Source: Sepioteuthis lessoniana (taxonomy: Eukaryota > Mollusca > Cephalopoda > Myopsida > Loliginidae). From it: 64,000 nucleotides of DNA. Below the pieces are notes generated by a model. That model had not been told where the DNA came from and made no database searches. It worked only from the letters and a program-made list of their open reading frames with translations. Positions within the stretch are counted from its first letter, which is position 1, and every line of letters begins with the position of its first letter. This document shows, piece by piece, positions 34,121-43,799 of this stretch. The stretch covers positions 46,162,555-46,226,554 of the forward strand of contig OY757934.1 in NCBI GenBank assembly GCA_963585895.1, in the 5' to 3' direction. Position numbers and translations under genes: made by a program.

Positions 34121-34867
34121 TTAGACAGAAACAATTTTTGAAGTTTGGGTTTTCATGTTTATTAGTTTTTGAATATATTTAGTATATTAATTCGTAAGTT
34201 AAATGCAGTTTTATTTAATATAGTTTTTTTTAAATCTTTATAATTATGACTTATAATATCAATAATCATTTTCCACCAAAATATTTCATAAAGTTGGTTA
34301 GTTTTAAGACATTCCAGCCCCGTTTTTGTTTTCACTTGGAATTGTATGCGTTTCAAGTGAGTAGTGATTATGTGTATGTTTGAGGAGGAGTGTTCGTATC
34401 TTATTCTAATCGGATACGTTTCAATAGTACAATATATATATATATATATAGATAGATAGATAAATAAAAGAATAGGTATGTTCGAGTGTACGAGAAAGGG
34501 TGTGTGTGTGTGAGAGGGAGAGAAAGAGAATAAGGGAGATAGAGAGAGGAAAGGTGAATAGTGTAGAACTCAAGGGTTTCTTAAGGTTCCCGTGAGACTC
34601 TCATTGCGATCCCATGCGCCCGGAAATTAATGATATCGGTATCTGTAATTGTGCTGCTCGCTGCCTTTTTCTTTAAGAGCCGAATCCAAATTTAGGTAAA
34701 CATTCATAGCGGTCGAAAATGACCACCCGTATCAAATCCTATCCTTACTTCTGGGTCGAGGTGAGTGCATAAGACTGGAGAAATTATCAGGACAGATGGT
34801 CTTATATCAACTCAGATGATACGATAATTTTCATTCCTTTTTTTTATCATATTTAGATCAATGATCA

Positions 34868-34868
<1 letters not shown>
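34121..34868. other. No gene; short (TA)n, (GATA)n and GA-rich runs
   Basis: (TA)n at 34431-34450, then gatagatagata, then a GA-rich stretch at 34505-34550. Confidence 0.5.
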
Positions 34869-34905
<37 letters not shown>

Positions 34906-34959
34906 GTATGTAGAAAAACTCATAACAACGATCCAAGTGGAAGGAATGATTTATTAACG

Positions 34960-35005
34960 GGTCGACACTATAGCGTTTCGGTTCTACTGAACCATCATCA
35001 GGACC
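34960..35005 (-). ncRNA. Hammerhead ribozyme motif (left arm)
   Basis: The minus-strand sequence is identical in all core positions to the plus-strand copy at 35233-35278: stem I GGTC/GACC, CTGATGA, stem II GGTTC-AGTA-GAACC, GAAA, stem III ACGC-TATA-GTGT, cleavage after GTC. Confidence 0.7.
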
Positions 35006-35232
35006 ATGAGGGGTGATATAAATTTTAAGTTAACGATGGATGATTAGAAATGTGAAATACAAAAACCTAGGGGAAAATATGTATCGTAAGAAAAAGTTAG
35101 CCATTTAACTGGCAAATCAGCGTTTGATGTTTAAATTACGTCATTTGACTTATTAGGAATATTGTATAGAATTTATGTACGTTGTTTAACGAGAAAGATT
35201 TCGAGACAGAAATTATTAATATCACCCCTCAT

Positions 35233-35278
35233 GGTCCTGATGATGGTTCAGTAGAACCGAAACGCTATAGTGTCGACC
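35233..35278 (+). ncRNA. Hammerhead ribozyme motif (right arm)
   Basis: A self-cleaving RNA motif. Stem I pairs 35233-35236 (GGTC) with 35275-35278 (GACC). The core CTGATGA is at 35237-35243. Stem II pairs 35245-35249 (GGTTC) with 35254-35258 (GAACC) around AGTA. GAAA is at 35259-35262. Stem III pairs ACGC (35262-35265) with GTGT (35270-35273) around TATA. Predicted cleavage follows C35274. One unpaired T (35244) before stem II departs from the minimal consensus and may reduce activity. Confidence 0.7.
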
Positions 35279-35382
35279 CGTTAATAGATCATTCCTTCCA
35301 CTTGGATCGTTGTTTTCAGTTTTTCTACATATTGTCGGATTACAATCCTTTATTTACTCTTTATATATATATATATATATAT

Positions 35383-35858
35383 GCTGTAAAAAAAAAACAA
35401 ATAAAAAACAGCCGTGTGACCTACAAAAGGCTTTTCGGATGATGAGTCTGAGACCAGACATGGTTATGGCGCCAAGGCATCATTACCATTAACCCAGAGC
35501 GTCACAGGAACATCTTACAATACCTTCAGACTTTGGTGGTTTTCCGTCGCAGTGCCAGCTCAAGAGACTGACTCTTTGTATAATCTTTTGTTGTATTCAG
35601 CACTAATTTGTTTATCTTTTCGCTTTCTTTGAGTTTCACTTTGTGGTCCGCTGGAACATTAAATCCATTAAATAACCAATTCTTTTCTTGTTACAAACAA
35701 TTTATGCACCCCATTATCTGATTCTGGTTTGTGAATATGCTATTTGTCAGTCTCCTGCACAATTCTCCGGGAAGCACATTTCTCATCAAGTTGTTTCTAC
35801 TCTTCCATTTTTTGTGCCTGTTTGCAGCATTCACTTATATGATTTACCATTTCCTCTT
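35383..35858. other. No recognised gene
   Basis: Frames up to about 65 codons, hydrophobic, without motifs. Confidence 0.4.
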
Positions 35859-36470
35859 TTTGCCCAGTCAGCTTGGGCTGTATAATACGCCGTCTGCTTC
35901 TCTGCAGAGTGGTAGGACCCCCACCAACGAGTGTCCTAAATATGACACGAAACAATCTGATGGTGAGGTTCCAGTAACGCTAGAGCTTTGGGGAATGCGC
36001 AGTACCCCAGCATTGCCATCGCTCTCAGGTCCACTCTGGCCCGGACTACTAGCACCTGATAGGGTCCTATCCATAGGTTAAATAGAACGAAACTGCGTAC
36101 TTATGCTAAACTGAATTGCGGGAAATAGAACTGTTTTGATATTTAAACTGCCTACTTATGCTAAACTGAATTGTTTGAAATGGAACTGTTTTTGACATTG
36201 AAACTCTACTTACGCTAAATTGAATTGTATGAAATAGAATTGTTTTGACATTCAACTGTATATAAACAAAAACTATACTTATACTTAAACGAATTGTTTG
36301 AATTAGAACTGTTTGACTAAACTGAATAGCTTGAAATAAAAATGTTTTTGACAATTAAGCTGTGAACTTATGTTAAACTGAATTGTTTTAAAAAGAAGTG
36401 TTTATTTGTATAAAAATAGATTTGGCATTAAATAACCTACAAAAGTTAATATGCCATAAAACCCAAAGAA
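35859..36470 (+). repeat. Rep-C copy, full length
   Basis: Starts TTGCCCAGTCAGCTTGGG. The head includes 'gagtggtaggacccccacc' and 'gatggtgaggttccagtaac'. It runs through several 'aaactgaattg(t)ttgaaat' interior units and ends with the stem-loop 'ttaaataacctacaaaagtt' and AAACCCAAAG. Confidence 0.88.
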
Positions 36471-37129
36471 ATAAATATTTTATCTCTGTTTCCATATAAT
36501 TTAGACTTGCTATTCTGTTTTGTATTATTAATTTTTGCTTTCATATAATTGATCCAAATGTCATTATTTTGTGCTGCTATTAACAGAGATTCAGATCCTC
36601 TCTTGACGTTTCCCGGCTTTGCCATGTCCAGGCTTTGCCATGTCCAGGTTATCTCGTGTGCAATCTCCCCAATTTGTCACTTGAAATATCCATACAGTTA
36701 TATTTCTTCCCATTTTTGTTTTTGGGTTAACTCAAGTGCAAGAGGTTAAGTTGTGACACTCTGCATTCCCTTGTGCATATGTAGACTAACGCAAGCGTTG
36801 ATTTCTTGCGAAATTTCAACAAGCTACTAGGAATGCCAACTCATCTTGACCGGTCTTCCCTCACTGCAGCTGGGCCCTCTCTCATGCCAACTGGTCTCTC
36901 TGCTGTCCGCTGTCGACTGGTCACTCGCGTCACCCTTCGTCAACCCTTCTGTGAGTTCCTTCGTCCAACTCCCTGACTCGCGTTCCCTTACTTACTTCCG
37001 GTCGCGTCCGAGATATCGAGTCCAAACCCTTTGTCTGATTTCGCGCCAAAACAGACAAAGGAATCGTCTGCTTGGCGGACCACCTACATAGTGTTGTTAT
37101 ATATATATATAGTTTGAAAACCTCAGGAG
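36471..37129. other. Unassigned; GC-rich block at 36835-37095
   Basis: The GC-rich block stands out sharply from its AT-rich surroundings and is not repeated elsewhere in the window. Frames of 81 codons (+) and part of 162 codons (-) cross it. No TG...CA termini or splice sites were convincing. It may be a fragment of an unrecognised LTR or of a host promoter. Confidence 0.3.
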
Positions 37130-37456
37130 TGAGGAGATCACAGAATAAAACTGAAAGAATCTGAAAAGTGAGATAGTAGCTTGACCTTGCTAGAGAATTG
37201 AAAAAACTATGGAACATGAAGGTGACAATTATACCAATTGTGATTGGTGCTTTTGGCACGGTAACTAAAGGATCATTAAAGGGCCTGGAAGATTTAGAAG
37301 TTGAGGGTCGAGTGGAGACCATCCAAACAACAGCATTACTGAAAACGGCCAGAACACTGAGAAGAGTACTAGAGACTTGAGGAGACTTGCTGTCACTCAA
37401 TCTCCAGTGAAAGACCATCAGCTTACGCTGATGTGAAAAACTCTAATGAGTAATAA
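37110..37456 (+). pseudogene. LINE-X 3'-terminal copy 1
   Basis: The frame 37198-37380 encodes the C-terminal motif of LINE-X (KLWNMKV, then I-P-I-V-I-G-A-F-G-T, then RVETIQTTALL, ILRRVLET). A 3' UTR with 'gaccatcagcttacgctgat' and a short TAATAAT tail follow. Upstream parts of the LINE are missing. The C-terminal motif occurs in several LINE groups, so I do not assign a clade. The large antisense frame at 36930-37418 is a shadow. Confidence 0.75.
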
Positions 37457-37470
37457 TGAATATAATAATA

Positions 37471-37804
37471 CTTTGCTATCCCGGCTGACAACAGAATAAA
37501 ACTGAAAAAATGTGAAAAGAAGGATAAGTACCTTGACTTTGCCAGGGAAATGAAAAAACTATGGAACATGAAGGTAACAACTATGCAAATTGAGATTGGG
37601 GCTTTTGATACAGCAACTAAAGGATTATTAAAGAGACTTGAGAACTTAGAAGTTGGCGGACGAGTGGAGACCATCCAAACGACAGCATTATTGAGAACGG
37701 CCAGAATACTGAGAAGAGTCTTGGAAACTTGAGGAGACTTGCTGTCACTCAAACTCCAGTGAAAGACCATCAGCCAACGCTAATGTGAAAAATTCTAATG
37801 AGTA
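37471..37804 (+). pseudogene. LINE-X 3'-terminal copy 2 (tandem)
   Basis: The same segment as copy 1, directly downstream in the same orientation, with the C-terminal frame 37550-37732. Identity to copy 1 is high by eye. Starts with 'ctttgctatcccggctgac' and ends in (AAG)n-like sequence. Confidence 0.75.
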
Positions 37805-37850
37805 AAGAAGAAGAAGAAGAGAAAGAAGAAAAAGGAGAAGAAGAAGAAGA
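37805..37850. repeat. (GAA)n-rich tract
   Basis: An imperfect GAA run between two LINE-X copies. Confidence 0.85.
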
Positions 37851-38765
37851 ATGCATCAATTCGAGGACTCAAAGACTCCATAAAAAAGAGTAAAGAAAGA
37901 GTAATTACATCGATCAGAAATAACACAGACAACATTGTGGTCACCAGAACAACAGAAGAAACAGAAATGGGGTGGGGGTGGAAACAACTGTATGAATATT
38001 TCAAGCGACAAACTGACGAAATATCACACGGGAACATCTGGACATGGCTAAGAAAGGGACAGTTTAAGAGAGGAACTGAATCTCTTCTATTAGCATATTT
38101 ACCCAACAACGCCAGAAAGACCAACTATTTTTTAGACAAAAATGAATACGACGCAAAAGAATAGCAAATGTTGGTTATGTGTTGAAAGAGACGAAACGAT
38201 TAATAGCATAATAAGTGATTGAAACAAACCAGCACAAAAAGACTAGATCGACTGGATGGGCAGGGTGATCCACTGGGAATTGTGCAAGAAAATGAAATTT
38301 GACCTAACAAACAAATGGTTTACGCACAACCCAGAATCTGTCCCGGAGAAGTAGACACACAATTCTAGAATTTTGAGGCACAAACGGATCACTTAATCTC
38401 GGACATGCTAAATAATGGAGTTTGTTGTCTTGGTGGACCAGAGTGATAATCAAAGAAAACAAAAACTGAGCCAAGCACTCGGACCTTGCCAGAGAACTAA
38501 AAAAAGCTATGGAACGTGAGAGTTACAACGATACCAATTATAATTGGTACGCTCGGAACGGTTCACAAAGGTTCGATAAGGGGAGTGGAAGAGTTGAAAT
38601 CGGTGGATGAGCCGAGACCAGCCAGACTACTGCATTAATAAGATCAGTCAGAATACTGAGAAGAGTCCAGGAGACTTGAGGAGACTTGCTGTCACTTGAA
38701 GACCATCAGCTAACACTGGTGTGAAAAATTCGCAAGGAGTAATGTAATAATAATAATAATAGTAA
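37851..38765 (+). pseudogene. LINE-X copy 3, longer and broken
   Basis: Includes a region upstream of copies 1 and 2. The frame 37937-38164 (QLYEYFKRQTDEI, TWLRKG) is the segment before the LINE-X Cys/His knuckle. Broken remnants of the knuckle and KLKFD..NKWF region follow at 38165-38345, then the C-terminal motif at 38500-38680 and a (AATAAT) tail near 38745-38790. Many stops. Nothing can be expressed intact. Confidence 0.75.
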
Positions 38766-38842
38766 TGATAAAAATAATGATAATAATAATATCTGTGATT
38801 CTGTCACATCCGTGAAATGGTGTTCCTTCCTGGAAGAAGAAC

Positions 38843-38849
38843 GTTTAGT

Positions 38850-38904
<55 letters not shown>
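38843..38904. repeat. (CA)n microsatellite
   Basis: About 30 CA units. Confidence 0.97.
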
Positions 38905-38906
<2 letters not shown>

Positions 38907-39701
38907 ATGCTTTTAAAAAATTTTAAGTTTTAATTTTGTATTAACCCAACTGTACTGCTTTTATTCGGAGTTGGTACATTTTAATCTCATATCTTTATAT
39001 CTACTGCTACTTTTCTTAAAGCTGATTTCTTACCGTTATCAATGTTTTGAGACTTTTCCCACCAATCTCTCTCGGATTTGAATTTCGAGCCCTTATAATT
39101 CAAAAGATGAACTGATATTTTAGTTATGCGTCTTTATCGTTTCTTGATAGATTTGGTTTATTTATTTTTATGGACAGCCTAATTACTTTGGCAAAAAAGT
39201 TAGACCACGTGGCTTCCGGGAGTGACTTTTTTTAAAAAATTATATTCTAAACGGTAATTTTTTAAATATTTGAAATTTTTCTTCGATCATTAAGGAAAAA
39301 TTTACAAAAACACGAAAACATATTTTTACTTATCAACAACGTAAAATAAAGTTGTTGTTGTTGTTGTTGTTGTTGTTCTTCTTCTTCTTCTTCTTCTTCA
39401 AAACAAAAATCAACAATAAAGAAAAAAAAAAAACTGGTAGTAATAAACGATAAAAATGAACGTTTGAATTGGGGACGCTTAAAAACAACTTTAATGCTAA
39501 ATAAAAAGAAAAATACAGTAAAATTAATACATATACTGTATCGATAATTTATATCTTACCGCACCCAACCTTTTAGTATCATTTCGTTTCATATTTTACT
39601 GTACTGTTAAAGACGTCTACTGTAACTGTTACGAAATAAAGTCTGTGTAAATATAAAAGATGAAAAGAAAAAACAAATGGCGATGTCCAAATTCTAAGTA
39701 T
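38905..39701. other. No gene; (TTG)n(TTC)n at 39353-39399
   Basis: AT-rich, with an adjoining trinucleotide pair (TTG)8 or so, then (TTC)6 or so. Confidence 0.6.
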
Positions 39702-40016
39702 CTCATGTCTCCCGGACCATTTGCGATCACTCCTCCCACTAGACCAATGAGCTGGTTTAAAGTTGGTGATCGTAGTCAAGGGTGACCCCCAAGTCTCCCT
39801 TTTCGATAGCAACTACATCAAGGCGTAGGGGAGGGTGCTACTCCTTTTTTCTTAATTGACCCACTTTACCGTTGATCCGTACCTTATAATGTTGAGTGTT
39901 AAGCAAGGAGGCATTATGTACCATATTTTGAGTCTTTGGTATGACTCGACCAGGGATTGAACCCAGGTCTCCCGGGCCATTGGCGAACACTATAACCATT
40001 ATGCCAATGTCCGGTT
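39702..40016 (-). repeat. SINE-A full copy fused to a second SINE-A head
   Basis: 39757-40016 is a full minus-strand SINE-A (box B GGTTCAATCCC). Immediately left, 39702-39756 holds only the tRNA-like head of a further copy in the same orientation. The head of the second copy thus touches the 3' end of the first. Confidence 0.88.
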
Positions 40017-40264
40017 GAACTTTGATTTGATGCGGTTATTCAAGTTAGATTTTTGAAATAAATCAATTTATATAAATTTAATATCGTAAATAAACACATA
40101 TTGAATATAAAAGTATAGATAATTAAGATTGATGAGTAAAGAATATGATAAAAAGAATGAATAAATAAAGAGGTAAATAAGTAAATAAATAAAAATCGTC
40201 ATTTCCCTTATTTACTTCAAAAATAAATTTTCTTGGAGGAACGAAAAAAACGTCCATTCAATCA
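40017..40264. other. AT-rich spacer
   Basis: Nothing recognised. (AATA)-rich. Confidence 0.5.
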
Positions 40265-40420
40265 GACATTAGTGTTCGTTATCTCCTCTTTCCCCAAAGC
40301 TTCAGAACAAGAACCTTACCATCAGATAAAGTTTAGTGCCATAACAAGGATACTTGTCTGGGGAGGGTCTTGCAGAGGAGCAGTCAGCATATTCTACAAT
40401 CACAACCGACTGGGTGGAAA
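40265..40420 (-). repeat. Rep-C head fragment
   Basis: The minus strand matches the head from 'ccgactggg'-side sequence ('cccagtcggttgtgattgta') to the 'gaagctttggggaaag' block. The interior is missing. Confidence 0.7.
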
Positions 40421-40529
40421 GATAAAAGTAAGAACATGTGTCTCCTTGATTAGAGACGTGAATATTATACCTGAAGACCAAGAAATCTACCGACCGAAAC
40501 TTTGAGTAAACAAAAGTAACACAGTGTAA

Positions 40530-41330
40530 ATAGTAATTATAAATGGAGTAAATTAATGCAAAAAGAGTATATGATTAGACACAACTGGGTGAGGAAGGAG
40601 ATCCACCGGGAATTGTGCAAGAAGTTTAAATTTGACCATACGAAAAAATGGTACATGTACAACCCAGAATGAATCATTGAAAATGAGACGCACAAAAATC
40701 TCTCAAGGATTTTGAAATATAAACGGATCATCTAATCTCAGCCAGACGACCAGACCTACTGATGATGATGATCAGATCTCCCGGGCCCTCTCCCACCACC
40801 CTTCCCTATCGTCCATCGCTCCCGGTAGGTCTTCAAGGCTACATTCTGTATCAGCACAGAACTGCCGTATGTTGGTTCTAGCTGGTCGTCCTGCCTTTGT
40901 TCGTCCATGTGAAGGAGTCCACAGGAGTATGTCACTTATGAGACCAAGTGTTAGTCTATAAAAAAAAGAAGAGAGAACCAGCTGAATAGTGAACTTTGCC
41001 GTTCTGACTGACCACTGGGTAAAACTAAAAGAAAGCAAGAAGTGAGATAAGTACATAGAACTTGTTAGAGAACTGAAAAAAACTATGAAATATGAAGGTG
41101 ACAGTAACACTAATTGTAATCGGTGTGCTGGGTACAGTCATCAAAAGATTGGTACTTGGACTGAAGGACTACGAAATAAGAGGACGAGTGGAGACCATAT
41201 AAACTACAGCATTATTGAAAACGGCCAGAATACTAAAAAGATTCCTGGAGACTTTAGGAGATTTGCGGTCACTCAAACTCCAGTTGTAAACATCAGCTAA
41301 TTCTGGTAAGAAAACCTTTAGAGAGAAATT
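40530..41330 (+). pseudogene. LINE-X copy 4, interrupted by RTE fragment
   Basis: 40560-40758 carries the segment around HNWVRKEIHRELCKKFKFDH and YMYNPE. After the RTE insert (40759-40952) the C-terminal part resumes at 40953 and ends with the 'aaacatcagctaattctgg' 3' UTR at about 41310. Frames are broken. Confidence 0.75.
40759..40952 (-). mobile_element. RTE 3'-terminal fragment inserted in LINE-X
   Basis: A short, 5'-truncated copy: (ATGATGATGATC) tail at 40759-40772, then the last roughly 60 codons of RTE. The sequences flanking it (agacctactg / agaccaagtg) look like a roughly 10-bp duplication with two differences. Confidence 0.8.
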
Positions 41331-42660
41331 GAATCTCTTCTAATAGCAGCACAAAACAACGCTATAAGAGCCAATCATATCAACACAAGAATAGATAAGA
41401 CGTAACAAAACAGCAGATGTAGGTTATATGATGATAGAGACGAAACAATTAATCACATGATAAGCTAATACAGCAAATTAGCACTGAAAGAATATATGAC
41501 TAGACACGACTAGCTAGGAAATGTGATCAACAATGAGTTGTGCAAGAGATTGAAATTTGACCATACGAACAAATTGTACATGCACAACTCAATAAAAAAA
41601 AATTTAAAAAAAGAACTTGCAGAATTGTGGACTTGGTTGTCCTATCTGACCACAGAGTAAAGTTGAAAGAAAGCGAAAAGAAGGATAAGTACTTCGATCT
41701 TTCTACGAAATTGAAAAAACTGTGAACATGAAAGTAATGGTTATACTAATTGTAATTGGTGTGTTGTATTTTGACCTACGACCCGGCCAAAAATGTCATT
41801 CTAAGGTGATGCACCGGAAGGAGGTGACACATTCTAATGGCAGTTATGAGAGGAAATCGCGTAGGCGGAAATTGGCTGATGAAATGGGGACCTCTGAACT
41901 GCATGACAGTTATTTCCGCTTGACGACGATCCAACATGCGATTTCAAAGATCGAGTAGGCGACTTATTGGTTGTTGAACTATTATATTACTCAGTCAAGA
42001 CAGAATTCAGACAGTTGCAGTTAGTGATCGGACGGAATTATAGACGAGATGTGGTAGGGAAAGCCACACCAGGCCGAAGGGGCTTGCGACCCCCGATTGA
42101 GTTGGGGTCCAGAGAAGTTGCTGATAAGACGCAGTAAAGAAAGCCATCACCCAGCAGAGTGGGTCCCAGGGCCTCCGGTTGAGCATCAGGAGAACGAGAA
42201 AGACACAACGCTGACAGCCATAAGAGTGGGGTCAAAATATTACAGTTTCTGTTCGGTCTCCAACTCCCTCTCACAGTTGAACCCCACACAACCCTTTTCG
42301 AACCCTTACAATAAAGTGAGAGGTATATATTTTTCTAAAGGAACCTTCACTCGTCTGTTAACATTGCGTCAGTATGTATCCTGCATGAACATTTATATGT
42401 GTATATAAGGATATATATTATATGACTATATAACAGGTGCTAATGATACAGTTACCAAAAGATTAGTAAAAGGAATAGAGGACTTAGAATAAAAAAGGAC
42501 GAGTAGAGACAATCTAAACAACCGCATTACTGAGATCGGCCGGAATTCTAAGAAAAATCCCGGAGACTTGGGGAGACTTGTTGTCACTCAGACTCTAGTG
42601 GAAAACCATCAGCTAACGCTGGTATGAAAAATCTTAAACGCGAATAATAATAATAATGAT
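41311..42660 (+). pseudogene. LINE-X copy 5, interrupted by LTR-alpha
   Basis: The knuckle-region segment ('gagacgaaacaattaatcac', 41430-41460) and the HNWVGN-like segment run to 41600. The C-terminal motif then starts at 41715, is cut at 41761 by the LTR, resumes at 42440 and ends in (AATAAT) at about 42648. Stops are present before and after. Confidence 0.75.
41762..42435 (+). mobile_element. Solo LTR, LTR-alpha family, TSD GGTG
   Basis: A 674-bp unit starting TGTTGTATTT and ending ATATAACA, flanked by GGTG at 41758-41761 and 42436-42439. It carries AATAAA at about 42311 followed by 'gtgagaggtatat', the polyadenylation region of the LTR, which sets the orientation. Related to 6838-7500, 7712-8377 and 55308-55757. 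Confidence 0.88.
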
Positions 42661-43080
42661 ATGGTTCGAAGACAGTAAAGGTTGGCTGTTCTAATTACTG
42701 TTACGCAAAGACCAAAGTAACAATGCATCTGAGAAAGACCAAAAGAAAAAAAATGAACAAAAGAAGACGACAAAAATGTAATTTACTGTTATTCTAAAAG
42801 CAATCTTTGAGAAAAAGGTTATTGGAAAAAGATGATCGAAATTTGGAAAGAATCCGCTAAATTTAATACAAGGTTGATTATAAAGAAAGGCTGGTTTTCT
42901 GATCTCAAGATACTAGAAATATAGAAACAGGTGAGTCTTGAAGAATTATACCCAAGAACACTGACCTATACTAGCTGAAAGACAAAATATTGAAAAGCAA
43001 TATATTACGGAACTCACCACCACAATAACAATACTAACATAAAAAAAGAAACAATGTAGAGATAAAAAAAAGAAGAAGAA
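42661..43080. other. No recognised feature
   Basis: Purine-rich and possibly LINE-X derived, but no landmark is seen. Confidence 0.35.
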
Positions 43081-43745
43081 ATGGCCTTAAAGAAGGTTAC
43101 ATCATCATCCCTTTGGAATCAGGATCGGAAAAAAAATCAAGCTAGAAGACTAGGATTTTTTACAAAATATTCGAATGGAAACGTCGCCGAACTAAATGAT
43201 TTAATTTATGTTGAAGTAAAATTGGTCAGGGGTGAAATAGATATCCGCCTAAGGAACCCAAATAGAAATACAAAACCTGATTGGGGGATGAGACTAGAAA
43301 GACAAATAAAGAAAGTGAAATAGAATCTATCTTGGATAACCTAATCTCAGCCAGAAGACCTGACTTCGAGTTAATTAACAAAGAAAAAAAAAAGGACTTG
43401 CTATCTAGCAGATTTTACCATTTCGGTGTACTATCTATTGAAAACAAGAGGAAGGGAAACGATAGAGAAATACTTGAATCTTGCCAATGAATTGTAAAAA
43501 CTGTGGAATATGAGGGTGATGGTAGTACCAGTTGTAGTTGGTACACTTGGAACGGTCTCCACAGGCTTGGAAAAAAGACTGGAGAAATTGGAAATCCGAG
43601 GAAGAATAAAGACCATCCAGATCGCAGTATTGCTAGAATACTGAGAAGAGTCCTGGAGACTTGAGAACACTTGCTGTTTCTCTGATATCAATGAAAGAGC
43701 GCAAGCTAACACTGGTGTGAAACGCTTGTAAGGTGTAAAATAATT
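43081..43745 (+). pseudogene. LINE-X copy 6, internally deleted
   Basis: 43081-43323 is an 80-codon frame ending NTKPDWGMRLERQIKKVK, the N-terminal side of LINE-X by resemblance. From 43330 it jumps to the C-terminal part (LISARRPDF), then the WNMRVMVVPVVVG motif at 43500-43540 and the 3' UTR to 43740. The RT core is absent, so a large internal deletion or template jump joined the two ends. Confidence 0.6.
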
Positions 43746-43799
43746 GTAATATGCATAAGGGACAACAAATTTATAATCTCACAAGATAAACAAACTTTT

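Larger units (their letters stand above)
34905..35336. mobile_element. Penelope-like inverted repeat carrying two hammerhead ribozymes
   Basis: Arms at about 34910-35020 and 35216-35334 are inverted copies, nearly identical over about 110 bp, separated by about 195 bp, with (TA)n outside each (34870-34902, 35362-35382). Hammerhead motifs in (pseudo-)LTRs are a known property of Penelope-like elements. No RT or GIY-YIG frame lies between the arms, so this is a non-coding derivative or a pair of inverted terminal copies. Confidence 0.75.

Noticed and set aside
36930-37418. 162-codon minus-strand frame
   Set aside because: Antisense to LINE-X copy 1 and the GC-rich block; a related antisense frame recurs over copy 2 (37423-37770), so it is a shadow of LINE-X codon structure.
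41425-41450. GACGAAAC next to ATGAT, hammerhead-like
   Set aside because: Lies in LINE-X coding sequence (GDRDETI-type) and has neither stem II nor a GUH site.
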